From NCBI RefSeq assembly GCF_000701465.1, contig NZ_JNIY01000003.1, positions 992,001-1,056,000 of the forward strand: a DNA stretch of 64,000 nt. Reading direction: 5' to 3'. The translations under genes and the position numbers were made by a program. Position 1 is the stretch's first letter, and the number at the start of each line of letters is the position of its first letter. Of the stretch, positions 44,807 through 53,963 are shown piece after piece. This stretch comes from Paraoerskovia marina DSM 21750. GTDB taxonomy: Bacteria; Actinomycetota; Actinomycetes; Actinomycetales; Cellulomonadaceae. Below the pieces are notes generated by a model, which saw only the letters and a program-made list of their open reading frames with translations, was not told where the DNA came from and did no database searches.

Positions 44807-46456
44807 GTGACCAGCCGAGACGTAGCCCCCAGCGGGACAGACAACGAGGCGTCCTCCCGGCGGCTCGAGACGACGGTCCACGACGTCGCCAAGGACCTGC
44901 GCCGTGTGACGGCGAGCACCACGTTCCCCCTCGACCTGCCCGGCTCCGCGGACGCCGCCGCTTCCCGCGACCGGCTCGTGGTCCAGCTGGACGAGCACCT
45001 CCTCCCGCGGTTGAAGGAGCTCTCGTCCCCGGCGATCGTGGTGATCGCGGGCTCGACGGGCGCCGGCAAGTCGACGCTCTACAACTCGTTGCTGGGCGAG
45101 GAGGTCTCCGCGGCGGGGGTGCTGCGTCCGACGACGCGTCGCCCGGTGCTCTCGCACCACCCGCTCGACGAGGACGTGCTCGTCACAGGACCGGCGACAC
45201 GGTCGTCCCGGCTCGTCGCCCACGACGCCGTCCCGCGCGGGGTCGCGCTCCTGGACGCCCCGGACCTCGACTCGCTCGCCTCGGAGAACCGGGAGATCGC
45301 CGGCCAGCTGCTCGAGGCTGCCGACCTGTGGCTCTTCGTCACGACGGCGTCCCGCTACGGGGACGCGCTGCCGTGGAAGACGCTCGGCCGGGCACGGGAG
45401 CGGGGGGCGAGCGTCGCCGTCGTGCTCAACAGGGTCTCCCGGCAGAACCTGGGCACGATCCGTGCGGACCTGCTGCAGCGACTCCGGGACCACGGGATGG
45501 AGAAGGTCCCGCTCTTCGTCGTCCCCGACGTCGGTCCCCACGAGGGGCTCCTGGAGCCGGAGGCTGTCGCACCGATCTCTCGGTGGTTGGCGATGCTCGG
45601 CGGCCCCGACCGTTCCCGGTCCGTCATCGTCCGTACGCTCAAGGGCTCGCTCGCCGCGCTGCCGGCCTGGGTGACCACGCTCACCGACGCCGTCGACGCG
45701 CAGGTCGCCGCCGCCGACACCCTGAGGGCCGACGTCGACGGTGTCGTCCCCGAGGTGCAGGACATGGCCCGCACGGCCATCACCGGCGGCGTCGTCGCGC
45801 GCGGTCCGGTCAGCTCCGCCTGGTCCCAGGGAGTCTCGGGCTCCCGGGTGGACGGCGTGAAGGTCAAGGCAGGCACCGCCCGCAGCAGCCGACGACGCGG
45901 ACGAGCGCGCGAGGACGCTCTGGACAGCGTGCGCGACAGCGTGGAGCGCGCCGTGCGCCGCAGTCTCGTGGCCGCGGGGACGACCGCCCACGACGCGATC
46001 GCGGACCGCCTCGGCGGACCCGACGCGTCGCCCGGTGCGAGCACCCTGGCTCCGCTCCTCGACGACGCGCCGTCCCGCGAGGCGCGCGACCGTCGCGCGG
46101 ACGACGCCACGCGGTCGTGGCTCGACGAGGGCGACGCGGTCGTCGACGCGCTGCTCGCGGGCGGCGCCAGGACCGAGGAGGCCGCGGCGCGGGCGCTCGG
46201 ACGACGAGGACTGTCGACCGTCCTGCTCACGGCCGCGATCGGCAGCGACGACGCCCTGCGTCTCGCCGACCGGGTGCTCGACGGCGGCCACGACGAGCCG
46301 GTCGGCGCGCTCCGTGAGGCGCTCGTCCGGCGCGCGGCCGAGATCATCGACGCCGAGGCGGCTCCTCTCCGCGAGGCGCTCGACGTCCCAGACCTGCACG
46401 ACGACGCGTCGGTCGCGCTCAGCGTCCGGCTCGCTGAGCTGAGGAGACTCGTATGA
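44807..46456 (+). CDS. Dynamin-like GTPase, pair A member 1
   Basis: The 549-aa protein has a large GTPase domain with G1 GSTGAGKSTLYN (~residues 82-93), G2 RPTTRRPVL (~108) and G3 as DAPDLDSL (~148). The G4 position reads VLNRVSRQ, lacking the usual NKxD Asp, so guanine specificity or GTP hydrolysis may be weakened. The rest is helical with no TM helix; a basic patch (SSRRRGRAR) is near residue 360. Start at GTG 44807: a CAGGAT box is 6 nt upstream, with no SD. Its stop overlaps the start of member 2, suggesting a complex of the two. Confidence 0.83.
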   Translation: MTSRDVAPSGTDNEASSRRLETTVHDVAKDLRRVTASTTFPLDLPGSADAAASRDRLVVQLDEHLLPRLKELSSPAIVVIAGSTGAGKSTLYNSLLGEEVSAAGVLRPTTRRPVLSHHPLDEDVLVTGPATRSSRLVAHDAVPRGVALLDAPDLDSLASENREIAGQLLEAADLWLFVTTASRYGDALPWKTLGRARERGASVAVVLNRVSRQNLGTIRADLLQRLRDHGMEKVPLFVVPDVGPHEGLLEPEAVAPISRWLAMLGGPDRSRSVIVRTLKGSLAALPAWVTTLTDAVDAQVAAADTLRADVDGVVPEVQDMARTAITGGVVARGPVSSAWSQGVSGSRVDGVKVKAGTARSSRRRGRAREDALDSVRDSVERAVRRSLVAAGTTAHDAIADRLGGPDASPGASTLAPLLDDAPSREARDRRADDATRSWLDEGDAVVDALLAGGARTEEAAARALGRRGLSTVLLTAAIGSDDALRLADRVLDGGHDEPVGALREALVRRAAEIIDAEAAPLREALDVPDLHDDASVALSVRLAELRRLV

Positions 46457-48039
46457 CGTCGCACGATCGCGACCTGCGTGAGCGGACCGACCAGCTCCAG
46501 GAGGCCGTCGACCTCGCGGGGGTGCGCCTCGACCCGGCCGTGGCGACGCCCGTGCGCCAGGCGATCGCCGGGGTCCGTGAACGGCTCTCGCTCGGGGTCG
46601 ACCACACCGTCGTCGCACTGGCGGGCGGCACCGGCTCGGGGAAGTCGAGCCTCTTCAACCGGCTCTCCCGCCTCGACTTCGCCGACGTGGGGATCAAGCG
46701 CCCGACGACGGCCCAGATCACCGCCTGCTCGTGGAGCACCCGGTCCGGTCGCCTGCTCGACTGGCTCGAGGTCATCCCCGAGCGCCGGATCGCGCGCGGG
46801 GACGAGCTCGACGCCGCCGACGAGCAGGCGCTCGCGGGCCTGATCCTGCTGGACCTGCCGGACCACGACTCGATCGAGGCCGCGCACCGCGCCGTCGTCG
46901 ACCGGGTCCTGCCCTTCGTCGACCTGCTGATCTGGGTCGTGGACCCGCAGAAGTACGCCGACGACAGCCTGCACAGCGACTACCTGAGGCAGTCGGTCGG
47001 GTACGAGGCGTCCATGGTGGTCGCCGTGAACCAGATCGACACCGTCCCGACGGGCCAGCGTGAGAACCTCGTCACCGACATGGAGTCCCTCCTGCGCGAC
47101 GACGGGCTCGACGGTGTGCACGTCGCGACGGTCTCGGCCGCGACCGGCGAGGGCATCTCGCACCTGGTCGACGTCCTGGAGGAGGCCGTCGCCCGGCGGA
47201 GCGTCGCGGCCGGGCGCGTGGCGGGCGAGCTGGACTCGGCCGCCGCGCTGCTGCTCTCGCAGACCCCAGAGGAGGCGCCGTGGAGCGTCGAGGACGCGGT
47301 GACGTCCGAGTGCGACGCCCTGGCTGACGCCGTGGGTCTCGAGCCGGTGGCCGCGCAGGTCTCGTCCGGCGTGATGAACGGCTACGGCCGCCCCCGGTTC
47401 GACACCCCGCAGCTCGACGCGGTCGCGCTGTCGCGGAGCCGCTGGCTCTCCCGGTCGGGCAAGTCCCTGCGGTCGGGCTGGCGCACGGCCCTGAACGACG
47501 AGGTCAGTGCCACACCGGTCGTCGCCGAGCGGCTGGTCGAGGGGCTGGAGCGGGTCGACCTCGACACCCGCGGTCCGCGGTCGGCAGGAGGTGTCCGGGT
47601 CGCGTGGATGACCTCGTTCGCCCTCGCGGTCGTGGCAGGCGTGCTGGCTGCGCTCGGAGCGCTCGGCGGCGTCTCGTTGGACACCTCGCTCGTCACCACC
47701 CTCGGCGCGGTGGCTGTCGTCCTGCTCGTCGTCGGTCTCGTCCTCCTGGTCGTCGGAGCGGTCGTCCGACGCCGTCTGGCGCGGCGACGTCGCGACGAGG
47801 TGCTCGCCGCCGGCCGGTCCGTCGTCGAGGCCGTGGTCCAGCGCAGCTTTGTCGAACCGACACAGGCCGTGCTGGGGGAGTACCGACGGGTCCGGCTGCT
47901 CGCCGAGGCGGCACGGGAGGCGGAGCGGCTTGCGCCCGTCACCGGGGCGCTACGTCTGCCCACAGCCTCGGAGATCGCCGCCCGGTCCACAGATTCCGGC
48001 TCGAGCCCGGCGGAGTCCGGCGAGCATCACCGACCGTAG
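46453..48039 (+). CDS. Dynamin-like membrane GTPase, pair A member 2
   Basis: The 528-aa GTPase has intact G motifs: G1 GGTGSGKSSLFN (~58-69), G2 KRPTTAQ, G3 LDLPDHDS (~137), G4 VNQIDT (~195). Two TM helices lie at ~383-440 (SFALAVVAGVLAALGALGG and LGAVAVVLLVVGLVLLVVGA). This matches the actinobacterial YfjP-like/dynamin-like GTPases. It is translationally coupled to member 1 (ATGA). The related DynA/DynB pair of Streptomyces acts in septum stability; a role in membrane remodelling is an inference by analogy. Confidence 0.84.
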   Translation: MTSHDRDLRERTDQLQEAVDLAGVRLDPAVATPVRQAIAGVRERLSLGVDHTVVALAGGTGSGKSSLFNRLSRLDFADVGIKRPTTAQITACSWSTRSGRLLDWLEVIPERRIARGDELDAADEQALAGLILLDLPDHDSIEAAHRAVVDRVLPFVDLLIWVVDPQKYADDSLHSDYLRQSVGYEASMVVAVNQIDTVPTGQRENLVTDMESLLRDDGLDGVHVATVSAATGEGISHLVDVLEEAVARRSVAAGRVAGELDSAAALLLSQTPEEAPWSVEDAVTSECDALADAVGLEPVAAQVSSGVMNGYGRPRFDTPQLDAVALSRSRWLSRSGKSLRSGWRTALNDEVSATPVVAERLVEGLERVDLDTRGPRSAGGVRVAWMTSFALAVVAGVLAALGALGGVSLDTSLVTTLGAVAVVLLVVGLVLLVVGAVVRRRLARRRRDEVLAAGRSVVEAVVQRSFVEPTQAVLGEYRRVRLLAEAAREAERLAPVTGALRLPTASEIAARSTDSGSSPAESGEHHRP

Positions 48040-48083
48040 GGCGAGCGCGGGCGCACGGCCCGTGCCGAACCTACGGAGGAACC

Positions 48084-48581
48084 ATGGACGTCAACGTCAC
48101 GCTCGCCGGATTCGTCGGGACCACCCCGAGGCTCTTCACCTCGCAGAACGGCACGCCGTTCACCAGCTTCCGGGTCGCCAGCACCAAGCGCTACCTCGAC
48201 CGCTCGAGCAACGCATGGGTCGACGGCAAGACGATCTGGTTCACCGTCAAGGCCTGGCGACAGCCGGCGACGAACGTGGCCGAGTCCGTCCGCAAGGGGG
48301 ACGCCGTCGTGGTGACGGGACGGCTCGCGGTCGACGAGTGGACCGCCGACGACGGGCCCCGGACCGACCTTGTGGTCGAGGCGACCGCGCTCGGGCCGGA
48401 CCTGACGCGAGGAACGGCCCGGTTCGCGCACACGGTCGCCCGCCGGGACGAGCGGGCGACCGACGCCGTGGCAGGCGAGGTCGGGGACCCGGCGCCCGAC
48501 GTCGAGGACTCGGCCGCGGAAGGTGAGCCGGAGGCGGAGGAGGCGCGGTCGGACGACGCGGCGTACGCGATGAGCGCGTAG
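48084..48581 (+). CDS. ssb: Single-stranded DNA-binding protein paralogue
   Basis: The 165-aa protein has one OB fold: VNVTLAGFVGTTPRLF, FTSFRVASTKRYLD (~35), IWFTVKAWRQPATNVAES (~52) and GDAVVVTGRLAVDEW (~75). Its C-terminus is acidic and Ala/Glu-rich but ends AYAMSA, without the DDDIPF-type tip that recruits repair partners in housekeeping SSB. So it is probably an accessory SSB (SsbB-like). GGAGG and TACGGA precede ATG 48084. It lies between the two GTPase pairs together with ettA. Confidence 0.88.
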   Translation: MDVNVTLAGFVGTTPRLFTSQNGTPFTSFRVASTKRYLDRSSNAWVDGKTIWFTVKAWRQPATNVAESVRKGDAVVVTGRLAVDEWTADDGPRTDLVVEATALGPDLTRGTARFAHTVARRDERATDAVAGEVGDPAPDVEDSAAEGEPEAEEARSDDAAYAMSA

Positions 48582-48597
48582 GCTGAGACGCTGACGA

Positions 48598-48624
48598 CGC
48601 CCGCCCTTCGTGAGGGTGCGGGCG
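48598..48624 (+). terminator. Hairpin after ssb
   Basis: CGCCCGC and GCGGGCG stem with an inner CC/GG extension, 16 nt after the ssb stop; loop TTCGTGA. The 117-nt gap before ettA holds nothing else obvious. Confidence 0.65.
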
Positions 48625-48698
48625 GGTGGTCCGGCACCGGGTCCTGACGCCGGGCGGGCCGCGAATCCCACGATCGACCGAACGGTGGAACAGAGCCA

Positions 48699-50381
48699 GT
48701 GGCTGAGTTCATCTACTCCATGTACAAGGCGCGCAAGGCGCACGGTGACAAGGTCATCCTTGACGACGTCACCCTGAACTTCCTACCCGGCGCCAAGATC
48801 GGCGTCGTCGGCCCCAACGGTGCCGGGAAGTCGACGATCCTCAAGATCATGGCGGGCATCGAGCAGCCGTCGAACGGCGAGGCGAGGCTGTCGCCGGGCT
48901 ACACCGTCGGGATCCTCATGCAGGAGCCGGAGCTCGACGAGTCCAAGACGGTCCTCGGCAACGTCGAGGACGGAGTCGCGGAGATCAAGGGCAAGCTCGA
49001 CCGGTTCAACGAGATCTCGGCGCTCATGGCCGAGCCGGACGCCGACTTCGACGCGCTCATGGCCGAGATGGGCAACCTGCAGGAGGCCATCGACGCCGCA
49101 GACGCGTGGGACCTCGACTCCCAGCTCGAGCAGGCCATGGACGCCCTGCGCTGCCCGCCGCCGGACGCCGACGTGTCGGTCCTCTCCGGTGGTGAGCGCC
49201 GCCGCGTCGCGCTCTGCAAGCTCCTCCTCGAGAAGCCCGACCTGCTGCTCCTCGACGAGCCCACGAACCACCTCGACGCCGAGTCGGTGCTGTGGCTCGA
49301 GCAGCATCTCGCCAACTACCCCGGCGCGATCCTCGCCGTCACCCACGACCGGTACTTCCTCGACAACGTCGCGGAGTGGATCTGCGAGGTCGACCGTGGG
49401 CGCCTCTACCCGTACGAGGGCAACTACTCGACGTACCTGGAGAAGAAGCAGGAGCGTCTGAAGGTCCAGGGCAAGAAGGACGCCAAGCTCTCCAAGCGCC
49501 TCAAGGAAGAGCTCGAGTGGGTCCGACAGAACGCGAAGGGGCGTCAGACCAAGTCCAAGTCGCGCCTGGCGCGCTACGAGGAGATGGCCGCCGAGGCCGA
49601 GCGCACCCGGAAGCTGGACTTCGAGGAGATCCAGATCCCGCCGGGCCCGCGTCTGGGGTCGATCGTCCTGGAGGCCAGCGACCTGCAGAAGGGCTTCGAC
49701 GGGCGCGTGCTCATCGACGGACTCTCGTTCACGCTCCCGCGCAACGGCATCGTCGGCGTGATCGGACCGAACGGTGTCGGCAAGACGACGCTGTTCAAGT
49801 CGATCGTCGGCATGGAGCCTCTCGACGGCGGGGATCTGAAGATCGGCGAGACGGTCTCGATCTCGTACGTCGACCAGTCGCGCGGCGGCATCGACCCGAA
49901 GAAGACGTTGTTCGAGGTCGTCTCGGACGGACTCGACTACATCAAGGTCGGTCAGGTCGAGATGCCCTCGCGCGCGTACGTCGCGGCGTTCGGCTTCAAG
50001 GGCCCGGACCAGCAGAAGCCGGCCGGGGTCCTCTCCGGCGGTGAGCGCAACCGCCTGAACCTGGCGCTCACGCTGAAGCAGGGAGGCAACCTGCTCCTGC
50101 TCGACGAGCCCACGAACGACCTCGACACCGAGACGCTCGGCTCGCTGGAGAACGCACTGCTCGAGTTCCCGGGCTGTGCCGTGGTCGTCTCGCACGACCG
50201 GTGGTTCCTCGACCGCGTGGCCACGCACATCCTGGCCTACGAGGGCACCGAGGAGAACCCGGCGAACTGGTACTGGTTCGAGGGGAACTTCGCGTCCTAC
50301 GAGGAGAACAAGGTGGAGCGTCTCGGCGCCGACGCGGCACGTCCGCACCGCGTGACGTACCGCCGCCTGACGCGCGACTGA
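48699..50381 (+). CDS. ettA: Energy-dependent translational throttle EttA (ABC-F)
   Basis: EttA binds the ribosomal E site and gates translation by ATP level. The 560-aa protein has two ATPase domains: GPNGAGKSTI (~residue 40), LSGGERRRVAL (~165), LLLLDEPTNHLD (~183); then the arm/linker with QGKKDAKLSKRLKEEL and KSKSRLARYEEM (~255-305); domain 2 GPNGVGKTT (~355), LSGGERNRLNL (~447), LLLLDEPTNDLD (~465). The N-terminal MAEFIYSMYKARKAHGDK is the EttA signature. GTG 48699 is the start. A strong hairpin follows. Confidence 0.95.
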   Translation: MAEFIYSMYKARKAHGDKVILDDVTLNFLPGAKIGVVGPNGAGKSTILKIMAGIEQPSNGEARLSPGYTVGILMQEPELDESKTVLGNVEDGVAEIKGKLDRFNEISALMAEPDADFDALMAEMGNLQEAIDAADAWDLDSQLEQAMDALRCPPPDADVSVLSGGERRRVALCKLLLEKPDLLLLDEPTNHLDAESVLWLEQHLANYPGAILAVTHDRYFLDNVAEWICEVDRGRLYPYEGNYSTYLEKKQERLKVQGKKDAKLSKRLKEELEWVRQNAKGRQTKSKSRLARYEEMAAEAERTRKLDFEEIQIPPGPRLGSIVLEASDLQKGFDGRVLIDGLSFTLPRNGIVGVIGPNGVGKTTLFKSIVGMEPLDGGDLKIGETVSISYVDQSRGGIDPKKTLFEVVSDGLDYIKVGQVEMPSRAYVAAFGFKGPDQQKPAGVLSGGERNRLNLALTLKQGGNLLLLDEPTNDLDTETLGSLENALLEFPGCAVVVSHDRWFLDRVATHILAYEGTEENPANWYWFEGNFASYEENKVERLGADAARPHRVTYRRLTRD

Positions 50382-50403
50382 CCCGCGCGCGTGCCGCCCA
50401 CGT

Positions 50404-50445
50404 CGCCCGCAGCAGAGCCCCACGGGGCACGCCCTGCTGCGGGCG
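50404..50445 (+). terminator. Terminator after ettA
   Basis: Perfect 12-bp stem CGCCCGCAGCAG / CTGCTGCGGGCG with an 18-nt loop that folds into an inner GCCCC/GGGGC stem, 22 nt after the stop. Confidence 0.85.
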
Positions 50446-50504
50446 GCGTGCGTCCGGGCGCGTCGCCCGCAGCGGCGTCCGCGAACGTCGGGCATCATGG
50501 CGAC

Positions 50505-52337
50505 ATGTCTCCCGCCGCCGAACCCTCACCCCTCGCCGGCGGCAGCACGGCGGACCTCATCGGTGCTCTCGAGGTGCTCCGCGGCCGGCTCGACGCCCTG
50601 CGTCTCACGCACGAGCTGCCTGACGTGGACGCGCAGCGCCGGACCCGGCGCCGGAGCATCGACCAGCTGGACGACTACATGCTGCCGCGACTGCGCGCGT
50701 CGGGCGCCCCGCTGCTCGTCGTCGTCGGGGGCTCGACCGGTGCCGGGAAGTCGACGCTCGTCAACTCGTTGCTCGGACGCACGGTCTCGGCCCCCGGTGT
50801 CCTGCGCCCGACCACGCGCTCGCCGGTGCTCGCCCATCACCCCGACGACGTCCGGTGGTTCACCGGCGACCGGGTGTTTCCGGGCCTGACCCGCGGTGGT
50901 CAGGCGGGCCGTTCGCTGCGCCTCGTCCCCAGCGACGCGCTCCCGGCCGGTCTTGCGCTCCTCGACGCGCCCGACGTCGACTCGGTGGCCGAGGAGAACC
51001 GGGACCTCGCCGCTCAGCTGCTGGCGGCGGCAGACCTCTGGCTCTTCGTGACGACGCCCGCCCGCTATGCCGACGCGGTGCCCTGGGACATCCTGCAGTC
51101 GGCGGTGGCGCGGCACGCCCAGGTGGCGCTCGTGCTCGACCGGCTCGACCAGCAGACCCACGACGTCCCGGCCGACCTGCGCACCATGATGGACGAGCGT
51201 GGTCTGTCGCAGGCCAGCCTCTTCACCGTCCCCGAGGCCGACCTCGTCGACGGGCTGCTTCCCTCCTCGGAGGTCCGAGAGCTGTCCGCGTGGCTCACCG
51301 CGCTCGGGGGTGACGGGCCGGCGCGCGAGCGCGTCGCCGTCGCGACCCGCGACGGTGCGGTCGACGACGTCGTCGACCGCACGCTCGACCTCGCCGCGGC
51401 GGCGGACGAGCAGGTCGAGGCGACGGAACGCCTGCGCGCGTCGGTCCGCACGGCGTACGCCGAGGCGCGGTCCCGCGTCCGGGCGGCGACGCGCGACGGG
51501 ACGATGCTGCGCGGTGAGGTGCTCGCCCGCTGGCAGGACTTCGTCGGCACGAGCGAGTTCTTCCGGTCGGTCGAGAAGAAGGTCGGACGCGCGCGCGACT
51601 CCGTCGTCGGGTTCTTCCGCGGCCGCCCTGCGAGAGCACCGCAGGTTCAGGAGGCGATCGCCCACGGGCTCGAGGCGCTCCTGCTCGACGCCGCCGAGGC
51701 CGCGGCCGAGCGGACGTGGCAGTCGTGGCGCTCGGACCCCGCGGGTCGCGCTCTGACGGACGACGCCTCGCTGTCTCGTGCCTCGGCCGGTCTGCACGAG
51801 CAGGTCGGTGCCGAGATCCGAGGCTGGCAGGGGGATGTGCTCGACCTCGTGCGCGAGCAGGGGGCGAACAAGCGCGGGCTGGCCCGGGCCCTCTCCTTCG
51901 GGCTGAACGGCGTGGCGGTCAGCCTCATGGTGGTCGTCTTCGCGTCGACAGGAGGACTCACCGGTGCCGAGGTCGGCATCGCGGGCGGGACCGCCGTGGT
52001 CGCCCAGAAGCTCCTCGAGGCGGTCTTCGGGGACGACGCCGTGCGGCGGCTGGCCCGGGACGCCCAGGATCGTCTGGACGACCGTGTCGATGCCGTCCTC
52101 GACCCGCAGGCGCGGCGCTACACGACCCAGCTCGACGCGCTCGGCGCCGGCGAGCCCGGCGGGCAGGCGTTGCGCGACGCGGCCGACGCGGTCCGGAGCG
52201 CGGCGCTGGCGGAGCGCGAAGGACGGCCGGAGCCGGTCGAACCGGTGCCCGTCGTCACGCCGGAGTCGCACGCGGATCCTGCTTCGACGCCGCGTTCGAG
52301 CGGGTGGCGCCGACTCTTCGGACGGGGCACCCGGTGA
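50505..52337 (+). CDS. Dynamin-like GTPase, pair B member 1
   Basis: The 610-aa protein parallels pair A member 1: G1 GSTGAGKSTLVN (~76-87), G2 RPTTRSPVL, G3 as DAPDVDSV (~155), and a G4 region LVLDRLDQQ that again departs from NKxD. It differs by a membrane-associated stretch at ~466-505 (VAVSLMVVVFASTGG...VVAQKLL), as in the paddle of bacterial dynamins. ATG 50505 is chosen because CATCAT lies 6 nt upstream. It ends in a GTGA overlap with member 2. Confidence 0.83.
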   Translation: MSPAAEPSPLAGGSTADLIGALEVLRGRLDALRLTHELPDVDAQRRTRRRSIDQLDDYMLPRLRASGAPLLVVVGGSTGAGKSTLVNSLLGRTVSAPGVLRPTTRSPVLAHHPDDVRWFTGDRVFPGLTRGGQAGRSLRLVPSDALPAGLALLDAPDVDSVAEENRDLAAQLLAAADLWLFVTTPARYADAVPWDILQSAVARHAQVALVLDRLDQQTHDVPADLRTMMDERGLSQASLFTVPEADLVDGLLPSSEVRELSAWLTALGGDGPARERVAVATRDGAVDDVVDRTLDLAAAADEQVEATERLRASVRTAYAEARSRVRAATRDGTMLRGEVLARWQDFVGTSEFFRSVEKKVGRARDSVVGFFRGRPARAPQVQEAIAHGLEALLLDAAEAAAERTWQSWRSDPAGRALTDDASLSRASAGLHEQVGAEIRGWQGDVLDLVREQGANKRGLARALSFGLNGVAVSLMVVVFASTGGLTGAEVGIAGGTAVVAQKLLEAVFGDDAVRRLARDAQDRLDDRVDAVLDPQARRYTTQLDALGAGEPGGQALRDAADAVRSAALAEREGRPEPVEPVPVVTPESHADPASTPRSSGWRRLFGRGTR

Positions 52338-53926
52338 CGCCCCGGGGGATCGACCTCGAGTCGCGGGTCCGCGCGCTCGAGAGCGCGGTCGCGGCGGCCG
52401 ACGGTCGCCTCGACGGACTGCTCCTCGCCGACGCTCGGGAGGTGGCGGAGCGGGCGCGGGAGCGATCCTCGCTCTCCGGCGAGCACACGGTGGTCGCGGT
52501 GGCGGGGTCGACCGGGTCGGGAAAGTCGTCCGTGGTCAACGCCCTCGCCGGGACGGAGGTGGCCGTCCCCGGGACCCGGCGCCCGACGACGTCCCACCCC
52601 CGTGCGGCGGTCTGGGGCACGGGCGGCGACGACCTGCTGCGGTGGCTCGAGGTGCGCGACCGGGTCGACGTGGGCAGCGAGTCCGGTGTCGCGACGCCCG
52701 GGCTGATCCTGCTGGACCTGCCCGACCACGACTCGGTGGTGCGGGAGCACCGGCGTCGTGCCGAGCGGGTCGTCGCGCGGGCGGACCTGCTCGTCTGGGT
52801 CGTCGATCCGCAGAAGTACGCCGACGCGTCCTTGCACGACGACTACCTGCGCCCGCTCGCCGACCACGACGACGTCGTCGTCGTGGTCCTGAACCAGGTG
52901 GACCGGCTCACCGCCGCGGACGCGCGCGCCGTCCGCGACGACCTCGAGCGGCTGGTCACCGCGGACGGTCTCCCGCGCGCGACCGTGCTCGCGGCCTCGG
53001 CCCGGACGGGCGTGGGGATCGTCGATCTCTCGGAGCGTCTCGGCGATGCCGCACGACGGCGCGAGGCCGCCCTGGCCCGGGTGGCTGCGGACGTGCGCGT
53101 GGTTGCTGAGCGGATCGTCGACGAGTGCGGAGACCCGTCGCGTGCGCGGGACACCAAGGCTGCGCGGCAGCGGTTGATCGATGGGCTCGAGGCTGCTGCC
53201 GGGGTCGAGACGGTGGTCTCGGCGGTGCGGGTCTCGGCGCGTCGCGACGCACAGGCCGCCACCGGGTGGCCGCCGACCCGGTGGTTGGGTCGTCTGCGGG
53301 CCGATCCGCTCCGGCGGCTGGGGCTGCGCCGCGGCCGCGAACGCCCCGACCTCGCCCGGACGTCGTTGCCGGTCGCGTCGGTCACCACGGTCGCGGAGGC
53401 GCACATGGCCGTCCGTGAGTACGCGCGCTCCGCGGCGGACCTCATGCCCGAGCGCTGGGGCGACGCGCTGCGCGACCGGGTCGACCGCAACACGGACGAC
53501 CTGCCGAACTCGCTCGACGGCGCGATCGCCGGGACGCGTCTCGACGTCGCACGGCGGCCGGCCTGGTGGTCGGTGGTCAACGCCCTCCAGTGGGCCGTCC
53601 TGGTCGTCGGCGTGATCGGGGGATTCTGGCTCGCCGCGCTCGGCGTCGTCGACTATTTCCGCCTGCCCGAGCTGCCCGTCCCGACGTGGAACGACGTCCC
53701 CGTCCCGACGATCATGCTCCTCGGGGCTGTGGTCGTCGGCCTGCTCCTCGCCCTCCTGAGCCGCTTCGCGGCCGCGCTCGGGGCGCGGCGCCGGGCGGCC
53801 CGGGTGCGCAAGCAGCTGCGCCGCTCGATCGGCGAGGTGGCCGACGAGCTCGTCCGACTGCCCGTGGCGGAGGAGCAGGCAGAGCTGGCACGATGCCGGA
53901 CGTCCGCGGTCATCGCGGCCGGCTGA
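52334..53926 (+). CDS. Dynamin-like membrane GTPase, pair B member 2
   Basis: The 530-aa GTPase has intact motifs: G1 GSTGSGKSSVVN (~57-68), G2 RRPTTSH, G3 LDLPDHDS (~130), G4 LNQVDR (~188). Two TM helices are at ~414-440 and ~459-482. It shares VVDPQKYADASLH with pair A member 2 (VVDPQKYADDSLH), so the two are clear paralogues. GTG start inside the stop of member 1. The C-terminus is basic then helical. Confidence 0.84.
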   Translation: MTPRGIDLESRVRALESAVAAADGRLDGLLLADAREVAERARERSSLSGEHTVVAVAGSTGSGKSSVVNALAGTEVAVPGTRRPTTSHPRAAVWGTGGDDLLRWLEVRDRVDVGSESGVATPGLILLDLPDHDSVVREHRRRAERVVARADLLVWVVDPQKYADASLHDDYLRPLADHDDVVVVVLNQVDRLTAADARAVRDDLERLVTADGLPRATVLAASARTGVGIVDLSERLGDAARRREAALARVAADVRVVAERIVDECGDPSRARDTKAARQRLIDGLEAAAGVETVVSAVRVSARRDAQAATGWPPTRWLGRLRADPLRRLGLRRGRERPDLARTSLPVASVTTVAEAHMAVREYARSAADLMPERWGDALRDRVDRNTDDLPNSLDGAIAGTRLDVARRPAWWSVVNALQWAVLVVGVIGGFWLAALGVVDYFRLPELPVPTWNDVPVPTIMLLGAVVVGLLLALLSRFAAALGARRRAARVRKQLRRSIGEVADELVRLPVAEEQAELARCRTSAVIAAG

Positions 53927-53963
53927 CCAGGACGACCCTGCCCGGCGGGCAGGAAGGAGTGAG

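Noticed and set aside
50401-50473. 13-bp direct repeat CGTCGCCCGCAGC in the ettA-GTPase gap.
   Set aside because: The first copy is part of the terminator stem and the sequence is low-complexity GC; no spaced array follows, so no CRISPR or iteron.
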